Part shown: positions 1-6,896 of the stretch, in pieces
How the letters are laid out: every line of letters starts with the position of its first letter
Position numbering within the stretch: position 1 is the stretch's first letter
Translations under genes and position numbers: made by a program
The notes under the pieces: model-generated
What the model was told of the DNA's origin: nothing
The model's input: only the letters and a program-made list of their open reading frames with translations
Database searches by the model: none
NCBI GenBank assembly: GCA_965219875.1
Contig: CBDCOW010000003.1
Coordinates: 1,364,001 to 1,428,000 of the forward strand
DNA length: 64,000 nt
Direction of reading: 5' to 3'
From: DAOUKH01 sp965219875
GTDB lineage: Bacteria > Chloroflexota > Dehalococcoidia > SHYB01

Positions 1-146
1 GGATCATCGACACCATGCCCGTGGCGATGACGGTGTCCTACACCTGGTTCTACGTGGCGTTCGACTACGTGATGGACTGGCACGCCCCGCCGGAAGCCTT
101 CAACTTCCGCGCCACGCAGATTCAGGACGTTTGGTTGAACCAGTAA
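1..146 (+). CDS. C-terminal end of an ABC transporter substrate-binding protein (partial)
   Basis: The window opens inside a reading frame (phase from base 3) of 47 residues that ends with TAA at 144-146. The visible tail ends FRATQIQDVWLNQ, an aromatic-rich C-terminus typical of family 5 (peptide/nickel) extracellular solute-binding proteins. It is followed on the same strand by two DppB/DppC-type permeases, the usual order for such importers, which is the main reason for the call. Too short to assign a substrate. Confidence 0.6.
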   Translation, partial: IIDTMPVAMTVSYTWFYVAFDYVMDWHAPPEAFNFRATQIQDVWLNQ

Positions 147-164
147 AGACAGAGCGAAGGGACT

Positions 165-204
165 GAAGGGGAGGCTGTTCTTCCGAAGGGGCGGCCTCCC
201 CTTC
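165..204 (+). terminator. Hairpin between binding-protein and permease genes
   Basis: Perfect 11-bp inverted repeat: GAAGGGGAGGC at 165-175 and its complement at 194-204, with an 18-nt loop and then a short pyrimidine-rich run (TCTTGTT). The weak U-tract suggests partial termination or 3'-end protection of the binding-protein message, a common way to make more binding protein than permease. Whether it terminates is inferred from structure only. Confidence 0.55.
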
Positions 205-214
205 TCTTGTTAGC

Positions 215-1159
215 ATGGGGCGCTACATAGCCAGGCGGATATTGATCGCCGTGCCGGTCTTCCTGCTGGTCACGATCATCGTCTTCGCCTTCATGCGGCT
301 CAGCCCCGGGGAGCCGGAGGTCATCGCCCTCACCAGGGAGCTCTCGCCCACGCAGGCCGAAGAGCTCCGCCGCGAGCTCAACCTACACCGCTCCGTGCCG
401 GTGCAGTACGGCTACTGGATCACGGACTTCGTCCGCGGCGACCTCGGCAGGTCCGACCTCCACGAGTTCCGCGTGGGCAACGAGATCCGGAACCGGCTCC
501 CCAACACGCTCAAGCTGGCCGCGTTGGCCATCCTCACGGCGCTGGTGGTGGGGATACCCATCGGCATCCTTTCCGCCGTCAAAGCCGATCACCTGCAGGA
601 CTACGCGTTCCGCGGGGCCGCGGTGCTGGCCCTGTCGGTCCCGAGCTTCTGGCTGGCGATTCTGGCGATCACCGTGCCGGCGAACCTGTGGGGGATCGGC
701 CCGCCGCTCCGGTTCACGCCGTGGAGTGTCGATCCCTGGTCGCACTTCAACTTCTTTCTCCTCCCCGGCATCCTCCTGGGGCTCTATCTGGTCGGCATCA
801 CGCTGCGAATGACGCGCGCCATGATGCTTGAGGTCTTGACCTCCGACTACATCCGGACCGCCCGGGCCAAGGGGCTGCACGAGGCGCAAATACTCGTCAG
901 ACACGCGCTGCGAAACGTCCTGATCCCGATCATCACGATCATCGGCGCGCAGGCGGGATGGCTTGTCGGCGGGTCGGTGATCATCGAGACGATCTTCAGC
1001 ATCCCCGGCATCGGCGCGATGATGTTCGACGCGGTCTTGTTCAAGGACTTCCAGGTCGTGCAGGGCGTGACGGTCTTCCTGGCGGCTTTCGTTCTCGCGA
1101 TCAACCTCGTCATCGACATCACCTACGGCGTCCTCGATCCCAGGATACGGTTGGGCTAG
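215..1159 (+). CDS. Peptide/nickel-type ABC transporter permease, DppB family
   Basis: A 314-residue integral membrane permease, the normal length for DppB/OppB. A first membrane helix at about residues 9-29 is followed by an extracytoplasmic loop with the family signature around YGYWITDFVRGDLGRS, then five further hydrophobic segments. The cytoplasmic EAA loop that docks to the ATPase is seen near DYIRTARAKGLHE (about residues 211-223), and the end LDPRIRLG is typical. It should form the pore with the DppC-type protein that starts 2 nt after its stop. Substrate (oligopeptide, nickel or other) cannot be told from the permease. The ATPase genes are not in the window downstream. Confidence 0.93.
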   Translation: MGRYIARRILIAVPVFLLVTIIVFAFMRLSPGEPEVIALTRELSPTQAEELRRELNLHRSVPVQYGYWITDFVRGDLGRSDLHEFRVGNEIRNRLPNTLKLAALAILTALVVGIPIGILSAVKADHLQDYAFRGAAVLALSVPSFWLAILAITVPANLWGIGPPLRFTPWSVDPWSHFNFFLLPGILLGLYLVGITLRMTRAMMLEVLTSDYIRTARAKGLHEAQILVRHALRNVLIPIITIIGAQAGWLVGGSVIIETIFSIPGIGAMMFDAVLFKDFQVVQGVTVFLAAFVLAINLVIDITYGVLDPRIRLG

Positions 1160-1161
1160 GG

Positions 1162-2055
1162 ATGGCAAGGCGAGCGGCATTGGGGATGCTCAAAGGGCGC
1201 GGCCCCCTTGCGCGGTGGGGGACGCAGGCGGTCACGTCCGGAAGAAGGAAGCCGCTCGGCGCGGTCGGCGCGGTCGCGCTCCTCGCTCTATCGGTAATCG
1301 CGGTCTTCGCGACCTTGATCGCCACGCATGACCCGCTGGTCATCGACGTGCCGGCGCGGTTGCAAGGCCCGGCGTGGTCGCACTTCTTCGGCACGGACCA
1401 ATTCGGGCGCGACGTGTTCAGCCGGATCGTGTACGGCACGCGCGTTTCGCTTATCGTCGGTTTCGGTGCGGCGGCCATCACCGTCGTCTTCGCCACGATC
1501 GTCGGCGTAGTCTCGGGCTACTTCCGAGGCTCGACGGACATGCTCATCCAACGAGTGGTCGACGCGTTCATGAGCCTCCCCACCATGGTCGTGCTATTGA
1601 TGGCGGTCTTTCTGCTTGGCAAGAGCCTGCTCAACGTGGTGATCGTGCTCGGCGTGATTAGCGCCCCTTCGGCCTCCCGCGTCATCCGGGGCTCGACCAT
1701 CTCCATCATGTCGAACCAGTACATCGAGTCGGCCCGCGCGGTGGGGTGCAGCGACGCAAGGATCATCATCATGCACGTCTTGCCCAACGTCGCCGCGCCC
1801 ATCCTGGTCATGGCCTCGATCGCGGTGGGGGGGAATATCCTCGCGGAGGCGGCCCTGAGCTTCCTGGGGCTTGGCGTCGAGCCGCCCGACCCCACCTGGG
1901 GCAACATGCTCAGCTTGGCCGGACTTCAATCGTTGACGGAAAACCCGTGGCTGGCCTTCTTCCCCGGCGCGTTCATCACCTTGGCCGTCTTCTGCGTCAA
2001 CATCCTTGGCGACGCGCTGCGCGACGAGCTCGACCCAAGCCGGCGCGGCCTGTAA
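1162..2055 (+). CDS. Peptide/nickel-type ABC transporter permease, DppC family
   Basis: A 297-residue permease partner of the preceding gene. Start taken at ATG 1162, two bases after the stop of the DppB gene; a second in-frame ATG lies at 1186. It has an N-terminal cytoplasmic stretch, a first membrane helix at about residues 32-55, the DppC signature GTDQFGRDVFSRIVYGTR, and the EAA loop SARAVGCSDARIIIMHVLPN. The C-terminus (NILGDALRDELDPS) is also typical of the family. No ATP-binding subunit follows; a separate metabolic gene with its own promoter starts at 2148, so the ATPases must be encoded upstream of the window or elsewhere. Confidence 0.93.
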   Translation: MARRAALGMLKGRGPLARWGTQAVTSGRRKPLGAVGAVALLALSVIAVFATLIATHDPLVIDVPARLQGPAWSHFFGTDQFGRDVFSRIVYGTRVSLIVGFGAAAITVVFATIVGVVSGYFRGSTDMLIQRVVDAFMSLPTMVVLLMAVFLLGKSLLNVVIVLGVISAPSASRVIRGSTISIMSNQYIESARAVGCSDARIIIMHVLPNVAAPILVMASIAVGGNILAEAALSFLGLGVEPPDPTWGNMLSLAGLQSLTENPWLAFFPGAFITLAVFCVNILGDALRDELDPSRRGL

Positions 2056-2065
2056 CCCCGGCGAA

Positions 2066-2095
2066 TTGTCCCTGCGCGCCCCGGCCTTCTATAAT
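2066..2095 (+). promoter_or_regulatory. Promoter for the crotonase gene
   Basis: TTGTCC at 2066-2071 and a perfect TATAAT at 2090-2095, 18 bp apart, lie in the short gap after the permease operon. The downstream crotonase has a strong AAGGAGG at 2135-2141. This looks like a standard housekeeping-sigma promoter with a leader of about 45-50 nt. Confidence 0.7.
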
Positions 2096-2147
2096 CGCCT
2101 TCGATCCCGCTCGCAGCCGCCCGCCGGTGGGCGCAAGGAGGCCGTCC

Positions 2148-2912
2148 GTGTCGCTCGTCAAGCTTGAGATTCGGGACAGGATTGCGATCGTTACCCTGGA
2201 CAACCCGCCGGTGAACGCGCTCTCGGCCGAGGGGCAGGTCCAGATATACGAGACGTTCGATAGCTTGCATGAGCAGGACGAAGCGGTGGTGGCGGTCTTC
2301 ACGGGGGCGGGGCAACGGGCGTTCTGCGCCGGCGCCGACATCCGGGCGCGCCTCGACGGCGACGCGCGCTTCCCCGAAGACCACGGGCGGCGTGCCCGCG
2401 AGGCATTCAACTCGATCTACGAGTGCCCCATCCCCGTCATCGGGGCCATCAACGGCCCCGCCCTGGGCGCCGGCCTCGCGCTGGCCGCCTCGTGCGATTA
2501 CCTCATCGCGTCGGAGAACGCCAACTTCGCGCTGCCCGAAATCGACGTGGGGCTCATGGGCGGCGCGCGCCACCTGGGGCGGCTCTTCCCTCAGGGTGTG
2601 ACCCGCCGCCTGCACTACACCGCCGACCGCCTCCCCGCCGCCGAGGCATACCGTCTGGGCGCGGTGCACAAGGTCGTGCCCTCCGATCAGCTCATGGACG
2701 CCGCGATGGAGGAGGCGCGCGTCATCGCCGCGAAGATGCCGATGGGGATCAGGTTCGCCAAAGAAGGCCTGAACATGATCGAGTGGATGGACCTGAAGAA
2801 CGGCTACCGCTTCGAGCAGACGCGCACCGCGATCCTGCGCAAGACCGACGACGCGGTGGAGGCGAAGCGGGCGTTCTTGGAGCGGCGCGCCCCGGTGTTC
2901 AAGGGAAGCTAG
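2148..2912 (+). CDS. Enoyl-CoA hydratase/isomerase (crotonase) family protein
   Basis: A 254-residue crotonase-fold protein. GTG 2148 is chosen because AAGGAGG ends 6 nt before it and because the fold begins at KLEIRDRIAIVTLDNPP. The oxyanion-hole segments are visible: FCAGADIRA (about residues 59-67) and the GPALGAGLALAASCD helix (103-117). The second catalytic acid of hydratases is present in PEIDVG (Glu131), but the position of the first catalytic Glu (Glu144 of rat mitochondrial hydratase) is Ala111. This suggests an isomerase, hydrolase or other crotonase activity rather than a classical hydratase. It is convergent with the acyl-CoA ligase genes, in keeping with acyl-CoA metabolism. Confidence 0.88.
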   Translation: MSLVKLEIRDRIAIVTLDNPPVNALSAEGQVQIYETFDSLHEQDEAVVAVFTGAGQRAFCAGADIRARLDGDARFPEDHGRRAREAFNSIYECPIPVIGAINGPALGAGLALAASCDYLIASENANFALPEIDVGLMGGARHLGRLFPQGVTRRLHYTADRLPAAEAYRLGAVHKVVPSDQLMDAAMEEARVIAAKMPMGIRFAKEGLNMIEWMDLKNGYRFEQTRTAILRKTDDAVEAKRAFLERRAPVFKGS

Positions 2913-2923
2913 TGCGGAAGGGG

Positions 2924-4339
2924 TCAGGCGGCGCGCTTGGCCCGCCAGTAATCGAGGGCCTTCTTGTAGGCCACGGCGGCGCGCTGGAACGAGGGGAAGG
3001 CCAGGATCCCCCTGCGAGTGAGCTCCTGGCGCAGATCGACGGCCTCCCGCTCGGCGGAGGTCGCCGTCACCAGCGTGAAGAACGGCTTCGACGAGGGCGC
3101 GGCGGCGTGCTCGGCGATGGCCCCGTGGAAGGCCTCCGTCTTCTCACCGGAGGTCTGCCGCATCGTCGAGACGAACATTTCGAGGCCCACGAAGTCAGTG
3201 TTTTCGTCGTCGTTCATGATGCGCAGCAGCCGGCGGACGACGTCGGGCGAGCCGAAGTTGTACGACACGTCGAGCGGGTTCTGATAGCTGCCGCCGATCA
3301 CGTTGAAGAAGGTGGCGAACTCGTCGTAGCTCTTCTGCGTAAGCCGGGGGACGTTGAGCCCCTGTTTCCCAAAGGTGTCGGTGATGACGACCGACTCGCC
3401 CCCGGTCATGCACATCAGCCCGCCGTTGTCGCCGTGGACTTCGCCGAGCCGCACCAGGGCGGCCGTGGTGTCGACCAGCTCGTCGAGGCTGTCGACGCGG
3501 ATGGCCCCCGCCTGCCTGATCATCGTGTCCCAGATCGCCTGGGGGGCCGCCAGCGAGGCGGTGTGCGAGGCGGCGGCGCGTGCACCCTGCTCCGTCTGTC
3601 CGCCCTTCCAGATGAGCACCGGCTTCTTCGCGGCGGCCTCCCGCAGCGAGCGCACGAAGCGCCGACCGTCCTTCACCCCCTCGATGTACATCCCGATGAC
3701 CTCGATCTTGGGGTCGGCGGCGAAGTATTCAAGATAGTCCGCCGCTTCCAGGACGGCCGCGTTGCCGAAGCTGACCGCCTTGGCGAGCTTGACGCCGTGG
3801 ACGACGTTGAGCGTCGTCGAGGTGTAGACGGTGTGGGTCCCGCTCTGGCCGATGAATCCCACGGGGCCGCTTTCGCCGTGGTACTGGTCCTCGTTTTGGC
3901 GCACGCCTGCGGCGGGGTTGAAGATCCCCATGCAGTTGGGGCCGATGAGCGGCATATCGGCCTCCAGGGCCATGCCGCGAATCTTCTCTTGGAGCGCGCG
4001 CCCGTCGTCGTCGGTCTCGGCGAAGCCGGAGGTGAACATGGCGACGCCGCCGGCGTTCGCCTTGATGGCGTCGGCCAGAATGATCGGGGCCACGTTGCGC
4101 GGCACCGCCACGAGCACGTAGTCGATCGGCTCGGGGATCTCGGCCATGCTCTTGTAGTTGGTGACGCCGAGGTCCTCGATCCCCGGAATCTCGTTCTCGT
4201 CCAACTGCACCGAGTACAGCTTCCCCTTCACCGTCAGCATGTTGCGCAGCCAGCTATAGTTCGTCGCCTTCTTGGCGCCGACGACGACGACGGTCTTGGG
4301 ATTGAAGATGCGGTCGAAGCGCTGGCGGTCGATGGGCAT
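2924..4339 (-). CDS. NDP-forming acyl-CoA synthetase, alpha-type subunit (CoA-binding/ligase domains)
   Basis: A 471-residue protein of the ADP-forming acetate/acyl-CoA ligase superfamily. The start is placed at ATG 4339 (MPIDRQRF), where homology begins; the open frame extends further but that part overlaps the neighbouring gene. An N-terminal Rossmann CoA-binding domain (FNPKTVVVVGAKKA) is followed by succinyl-CoA-synthetase-like domains (LIGPNCMGIFNP, GFIGQSGT). The motif ARAAASHTASLA carries the His expected to be phosphorylated. The ATP-grasp half is the separate upstream gene at 4380-5078, so the enzyme is split into two subunits, as in archaeal ACD enzymes. It should interconvert acyl-CoA plus NDP plus phosphate with acid plus NTP; the acyl group is unknown. 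Confidence 0.88.
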   Translation of the reverse strand: MPIDRQRFDRIFNPKTVVVVGAKKATNYSWLRNMLTVKGKLYSVQLDENEIPGIEDLGVTNYKSMAEIPEPIDYVLVAVPRNVAPIILADAIKANAGGVAMFTSGFAETDDDGRALQEKIRGMALEADMPLIGPNCMGIFNPAAGVRQNEDQYHGESGPVGFIGQSGTHTVYTSTTLNVVHGVKLAKAVSFGNAAVLEAADYLEYFAADPKIEVIGMYIEGVKDGRRFVRSLREAAAKKPVLIWKGGQTEQGARAAASHTASLAAPQAIWDTMIRQAGAIRVDSLDELVDTTAALVRLGEVHGDNGGLMCMTGGESVVITDTFGKQGLNVPRLTQKSYDEFATFFNVIGGSYQNPLDVSYNFGSPDVVRRLLRIMNDDENTDFVGLEMFVSTMRQTSGEKTEAFHGAIAEHAAAPSSKPFFTLVTATSAEREAVDLRQELTRRGILAFPSFQRAAVAYKKALDYWRAKRAA

Positions 4340-4379
4340 GACGGTCGTGCTGCGCGGGAGCTCGCCGGCCGGAGGGGAA

Positions 4380-5078
4380 CTAGGCGTCTTCGAGGACGAT
4401 GCGGGCGTCCACGGCGGAGAGGCCGTCCTTGTAGGCGAAGACGGGGTTGAGATCGAGCTCCTTGATCTCCTCATGCTCCGCGACATAGTCGGACAGCTTG
4501 AGGAGCGCCGCTTCGATCCCCTCGAGGTCGGCGGGGTCCTGACCGCGGTAGCCTTCGAGGACGGGGAAGCCCTTGATCTCGCGGACCATCTGCTTCGCGT
4601 CGCGCTCGGTGAGCGGGACGATGCGGAAGGCCACGTCCTTGAGCACTTCGACGAGCACCCCGCCGAGGCCGAACATGAGGACGGGGCCGAACTGCGGGTC
4701 CTTGGACATGCCGAGGATGATTTCCGTGCCGGGAGCGGCCATGGCCTGGACGGAAACGCCGTGGATGTTGGCCGAGGGGACGGCCTGCTTGGCGGCGGCG
4801 ACGATCTCGTCGTAGGCCGCGCTCACGGCGTCCGCGTCGGCAAGGCCGAGCTTCACGCCGCCGACGTCGCTCTTGTGTACGATGTCGGGCGACACGATCT
4901 TCAGCACGACGGGGTAGCCAAGCTCGCCGGCCAGCGCCAGCGCCTCCGCTTTGTCCTTGGCCAGCCGCGTGTCCGTCACCTGGAGGCCCGCTTCTTTGAG
5001 GACCTGCTTCGCCTCGACTTCGGTGAGGAGGGTGCGCCCTTCTTTGCGGGCGGCTTCGACGACGGCTTTCCCAGACAT
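4380..5078 (-). CDS. NDP-forming acyl-CoA synthetase, beta-type ATP-grasp subunit
   Basis: A 232-residue ATP-grasp domain protein, the nucleotide-binding half of an ADP-forming acyl-CoA ligase. Start at ATG 5078 (MSGKAVVEAARKEG), preceded on the minus strand by AGGAAGG at good spacing; the open frame runs 17 codons further without support. Diagnostic segments are GYPVVLKIVSPDIVHKSDVG (ATP-grasp entry, with the Lys-Ser-Asp motif), FGLGGVLVEVLKD, and the C-terminal LDLNPVFAYKDG with the metal-binding Asn. It lies 40 nt upstream of the alpha-type gene in one operon. Promoter elements on the minus strand are at 5115-5142. Confidence 0.88.
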   Translation of the reverse strand: MSGKAVVEAARKEGRTLLTEVEAKQVLKEAGLQVTDTRLAKDKAEALALAGELGYPVVLKIVSPDIVHKSDVGGVKLGLADADAVSAAYDEIVAAAKQAVPSANIHGVSVQAMAAPGTEIILGMSKDPQFGPVLMFGLGGVLVEVLKDVAFRIVPLTERDAKQMVREIKGFPVLEGYRGQDPADLEGIEAALLKLSDYVAEHEEIKELDLNPVFAYKDGLSAVDARIVLEDA

Positions 5079-5114
5079 GGGCGGGGCCTTCCTTTTCCGT
5101 TGAGTGCCGCGCCT

Positions 5115-5142
5115 AGTATAGAAGGGCACTAAGGGGTGTCAA
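5115..5142 (-). promoter_or_regulatory. Promoter for the acyl-CoA synthetase operon
   Basis: Read on the minus strand, a perfect TTGACA (5142-5137) and TATACT (5120-5115) are 16 bp apart. The leader to ATG 5078 would be about 30 nt. The element lies within 20 bp of the divergent tsaE -10 box at 5161, so the two promoters probably compete or are co-regulated. Confidence 0.72.
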
Positions 5143-5160
5143 GGAGCGCGGCGCGACCTC

Positions 5161-5166
5161 TATAAT
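5161..5166 (+). promoter_or_regulatory. TATAAT -10 box for tsaE, implying a leaderless transcript
   Basis: Perfect TATAAT at 5161-5166 is followed by only six bases before ATG 5173. Initiation 6-8 nt after the -10 box would place the transcript's first base at or next to the A of the ATG. No Shine-Dalgarno sequence precedes this start, which fits leaderless translation. No good -35 is seen. Confidence 0.6.
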
Positions 5167-5172
5167 CGCACC

Positions 5173-5658
5173 ATGATGCTTCGGAAGGACCTCGTGACGC
5201 AGTCCGCCGATGCGACGCAGGCCGTCGCCGAGGCTATCGGCGCGCGTTGCCGAGGCGGCGAGGTCGTGCTCCTCGTCGGAGACCTGGGTGCCGGCAAGAC
5301 GTGCTTCACCCAGGGCCTCGCACGCGGCCTTGGCGTCGAGGGCTACGTCCACAGCCCGACGTTCGTGCTCGCCGCCGAGCATGTCGGCCGCCTGCGGCTG
5401 CGCCACGTCGACCTCTACCGTATCGACGGGGCGGAGGAGACGCTGGATTTGGGCCTCGACGAATTCGGCGCGGGCGACCTCGTCGGCGTCGTCGAGTGGG
5501 CCGACCGCGCCTCCGGCGTCTACCCTAACGACCATATGACCGTCGAGCTGACCGACCTCGGCGGCAACGAGCGGGCGCTCGCCTTCGAGGCCACCGGTGA
5601 GCGGCATGAGGCCTTGGTCTCGGCGGTCGAACCAATTCCCGCGCGGAGGGCCGGCTAG
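5173..5658 (+). CDS. tsaE: tRNA N6-adenosine threonylcarbamoyltransferase-associated ATPase TsaE
   Basis: A 161-residue P-loop protein, standard TsaE length. Walker A GDLGAGKTCFTQGLARGLG sits at about residues 36-54, and SPTFVLAAEH, HVDLYRIDG and LGLDEFGAGDLVGVVEWADR are the usual TsaE family blocks. With TsaB, TsaD and TsaC it makes the t6A37 modification of ANN-decoding tRNAs in the cytoplasm. The start is ATG 5173; an immediately following ATG at 5176 is equally possible. tsaB begins 2 nt after the stop. tsaD is not in the window. Confidence 0.95.
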   Translation: MMLRKDLVTQSADATQAVAEAIGARCRGGEVVLLVGDLGAGKTCFTQGLARGLGVEGYVHSPTFVLAAEHVGRLRLRHVDLYRIDGAEETLDLGLDEFGAGDLVGVVEWADRASGVYPNDHMTVELTDLGGNERALAFEATGERHEALVSAVEPIPARRAG

Positions 5659-5660
5659 TC

Positions 5661-6374
5661 ATGGAACTCGCCATCGACACGTCGACGGAGATCGCCGGCA
5701 TCGCGCTCTCGGAGCGGGGGGTTGTCGTCGAGGAGCGAATCTGGAACGCGGGACGCAACCACACCGTGGAGCTGATGCCGGGGGTCGCGGCGCTCCTCGA
5801 AGACCACGGCGCGGCGGCCTCCGCCCTCGACGCCGTGTTCGTGGCCACCGGTCCCGGCGGCTTCACCGCCGTCCGGGTCGGCATCAGCGCGGCGAAGGGC
5901 CTAGCCCTCGCGTCGGGCGCGACGCTCGTCGGCGTTGGCACCATGTGGATCGAGGCCTCGCCATTCGCCGGACGCGGGCTGCCCATCCGCCCCATCATGG
6001 ACGCGGGCCGCGGCGAGCTCTCCGTGGGGCGCTTCGTCCCCACGGACGAAGGCCTCGCCGAGACGTCGCCGCCGGCGCTGCTGACCATCGAGGCGCTGAT
6101 CGAGGAGACTCGCGAGACGACCCTCTTCTGCGGCCAGAACCTGTCCGCCGCGCGGGAGCGGCTCGCCGAGGCGCTGGGCGACCTGGCACGCTTCCCCGGC
6201 CCGGCCGAGGGGTGGCGGCGGCCTTCCTCCCTCTGCGCGCTCGGCTGGGAGCGCCTGCAGCGGGGCGAAGAGATCGGCGACGCCAGCGCGGCGCCGATCT
6301 ACCCGAGGCCGCCCGCGATCTCGACCCCCAACCCCGCCAAGGCGGCGCGCCGCAACCCAAAATCACGAAAGTAG
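5661..6374 (+). CDS. tsaB: tRNA threonylcarbamoyladenosine biosynthesis protein TsaB
   Basis: A 237-residue ASKHA-fold protein beginning MELAIDTSTEIAGIALSERG, the TsaB N-terminal signature. HTVELMPGVAALLED and VFVATGPGGFTAVRVGISAAKGLA follow as in the family. TsaB lacks catalysis and scaffolds TsaD and TsaE for t6A tRNA modification. It is separated from tsaE by 2 nt (translation probably coupled), and ndk begins 36 nt downstream. The C-terminus is Ala/Pro/Lys-rich and not conserved. Confidence 0.94.
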   Translation: MELAIDTSTEIAGIALSERGVVVEERIWNAGRNHTVELMPGVAALLEDHGAAASALDAVFVATGPGGFTAVRVGISAAKGLALASGATLVGVGTMWIEASPFAGRGLPIRPIMDAGRGELSVGRFVPTDEGLAETSPPALLTIEALIEETRETTLFCGQNLSAARERLAEALGDLARFPGPAEGWRRPSSLCALGWERLQRGEEIGDASAAPIYPRPPAISTPNPAKAARRNPKSRK

Positions 6375-6410
6375 CCGCCGTCCCCGCCATCCGATTGACT
6401 GGAGGAACCG

Positions 6411-6863
6411 TTGAGCGAACGCACCCTGGTATTGCTGAAGCCCGACGCTATACAGCGTGGGCTGATCGGCGAGATCGTCGCGCGGTTGGAGAAGACCGGC
6501 CTGCGCATCGCCGCCATGAAGCTGATGCACGTGAGCGACGCCCTGGCCCGCGCCCACTACGGCGAGCATGAGGGCAAGCCCTTCTTCCCCGGCCTGATCG
6601 ACTTCATCACGTCCGGCCCCATCGTCGCGATGGCGCTTGAAGGCCCCCGTGCCATCGAGATCACCCGCAAAACGATGGGGAAGACAGACCCCGCGCAGTC
6701 GCCGCCGGGCAGTATCCGCGGCGACTTCGGGATCGACGTGGGGCGCAACCTCGTCCACGGCTCCGACGGCCCCGAATCGGCCGCGCGGGAGCTTGCGAAC
6801 TTCTTCTCCGCCGACGAACTCCTGTCCTACACCCGCGCCCCGGACGCCTGGATCGTCGAGTAG
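6411..6863 (+). CDS. ndk: Nucleoside diphosphate kinase
   Basis: A 150-residue NDK. TTG 6411 is the start, with GGAGG at 6401-6405. The sequence opens SERTLVLLKPDAIQRGLIG, contains the kinase loop (GPIVAMALEG) and ends with the active-site segment GRNLVHGSDGPESAARE, where the His is the phosphorylated catalytic residue. It equilibrates NTP and dNTP pools in the cytoplasm through a ping-pong phospho-His mechanism. It is the third gene of the tsaE-tsaB-ndk run and convergent with the DUF4349 lipoprotein gene that ends at 6897. Confidence 0.97.
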   Translation: MSERTLVLLKPDAIQRGLIGEIVARLEKTGLRIAAMKLMHVSDALARAHYGEHEGKPFFPGLIDFITSGPIVAMALEGPRAIEITRKTMGKTDPAQSPPGSIRGDFGIDVGRNLVHGSDGPESAARELANFFSADELLSYTRAPDAWIVE

Positions 6864-6896
6864 CGAAGGGTATTGGATGGCTCTCTGCCTGGACGT

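Noticed and set aside
958..1161. Long N-terminal extension of the DppC permease frame
   Set aside because: It overlaps DppB in another frame and is Arg/Asp-rich; ATG 1162 gives a normal-length permease.
2423..4450. 675-codon open frame on the plus strand
   Set aside because: It runs antisense to the crotonase end and both acyl-CoA ligase genes, which have clear motifs. High GC produces long open shadows.
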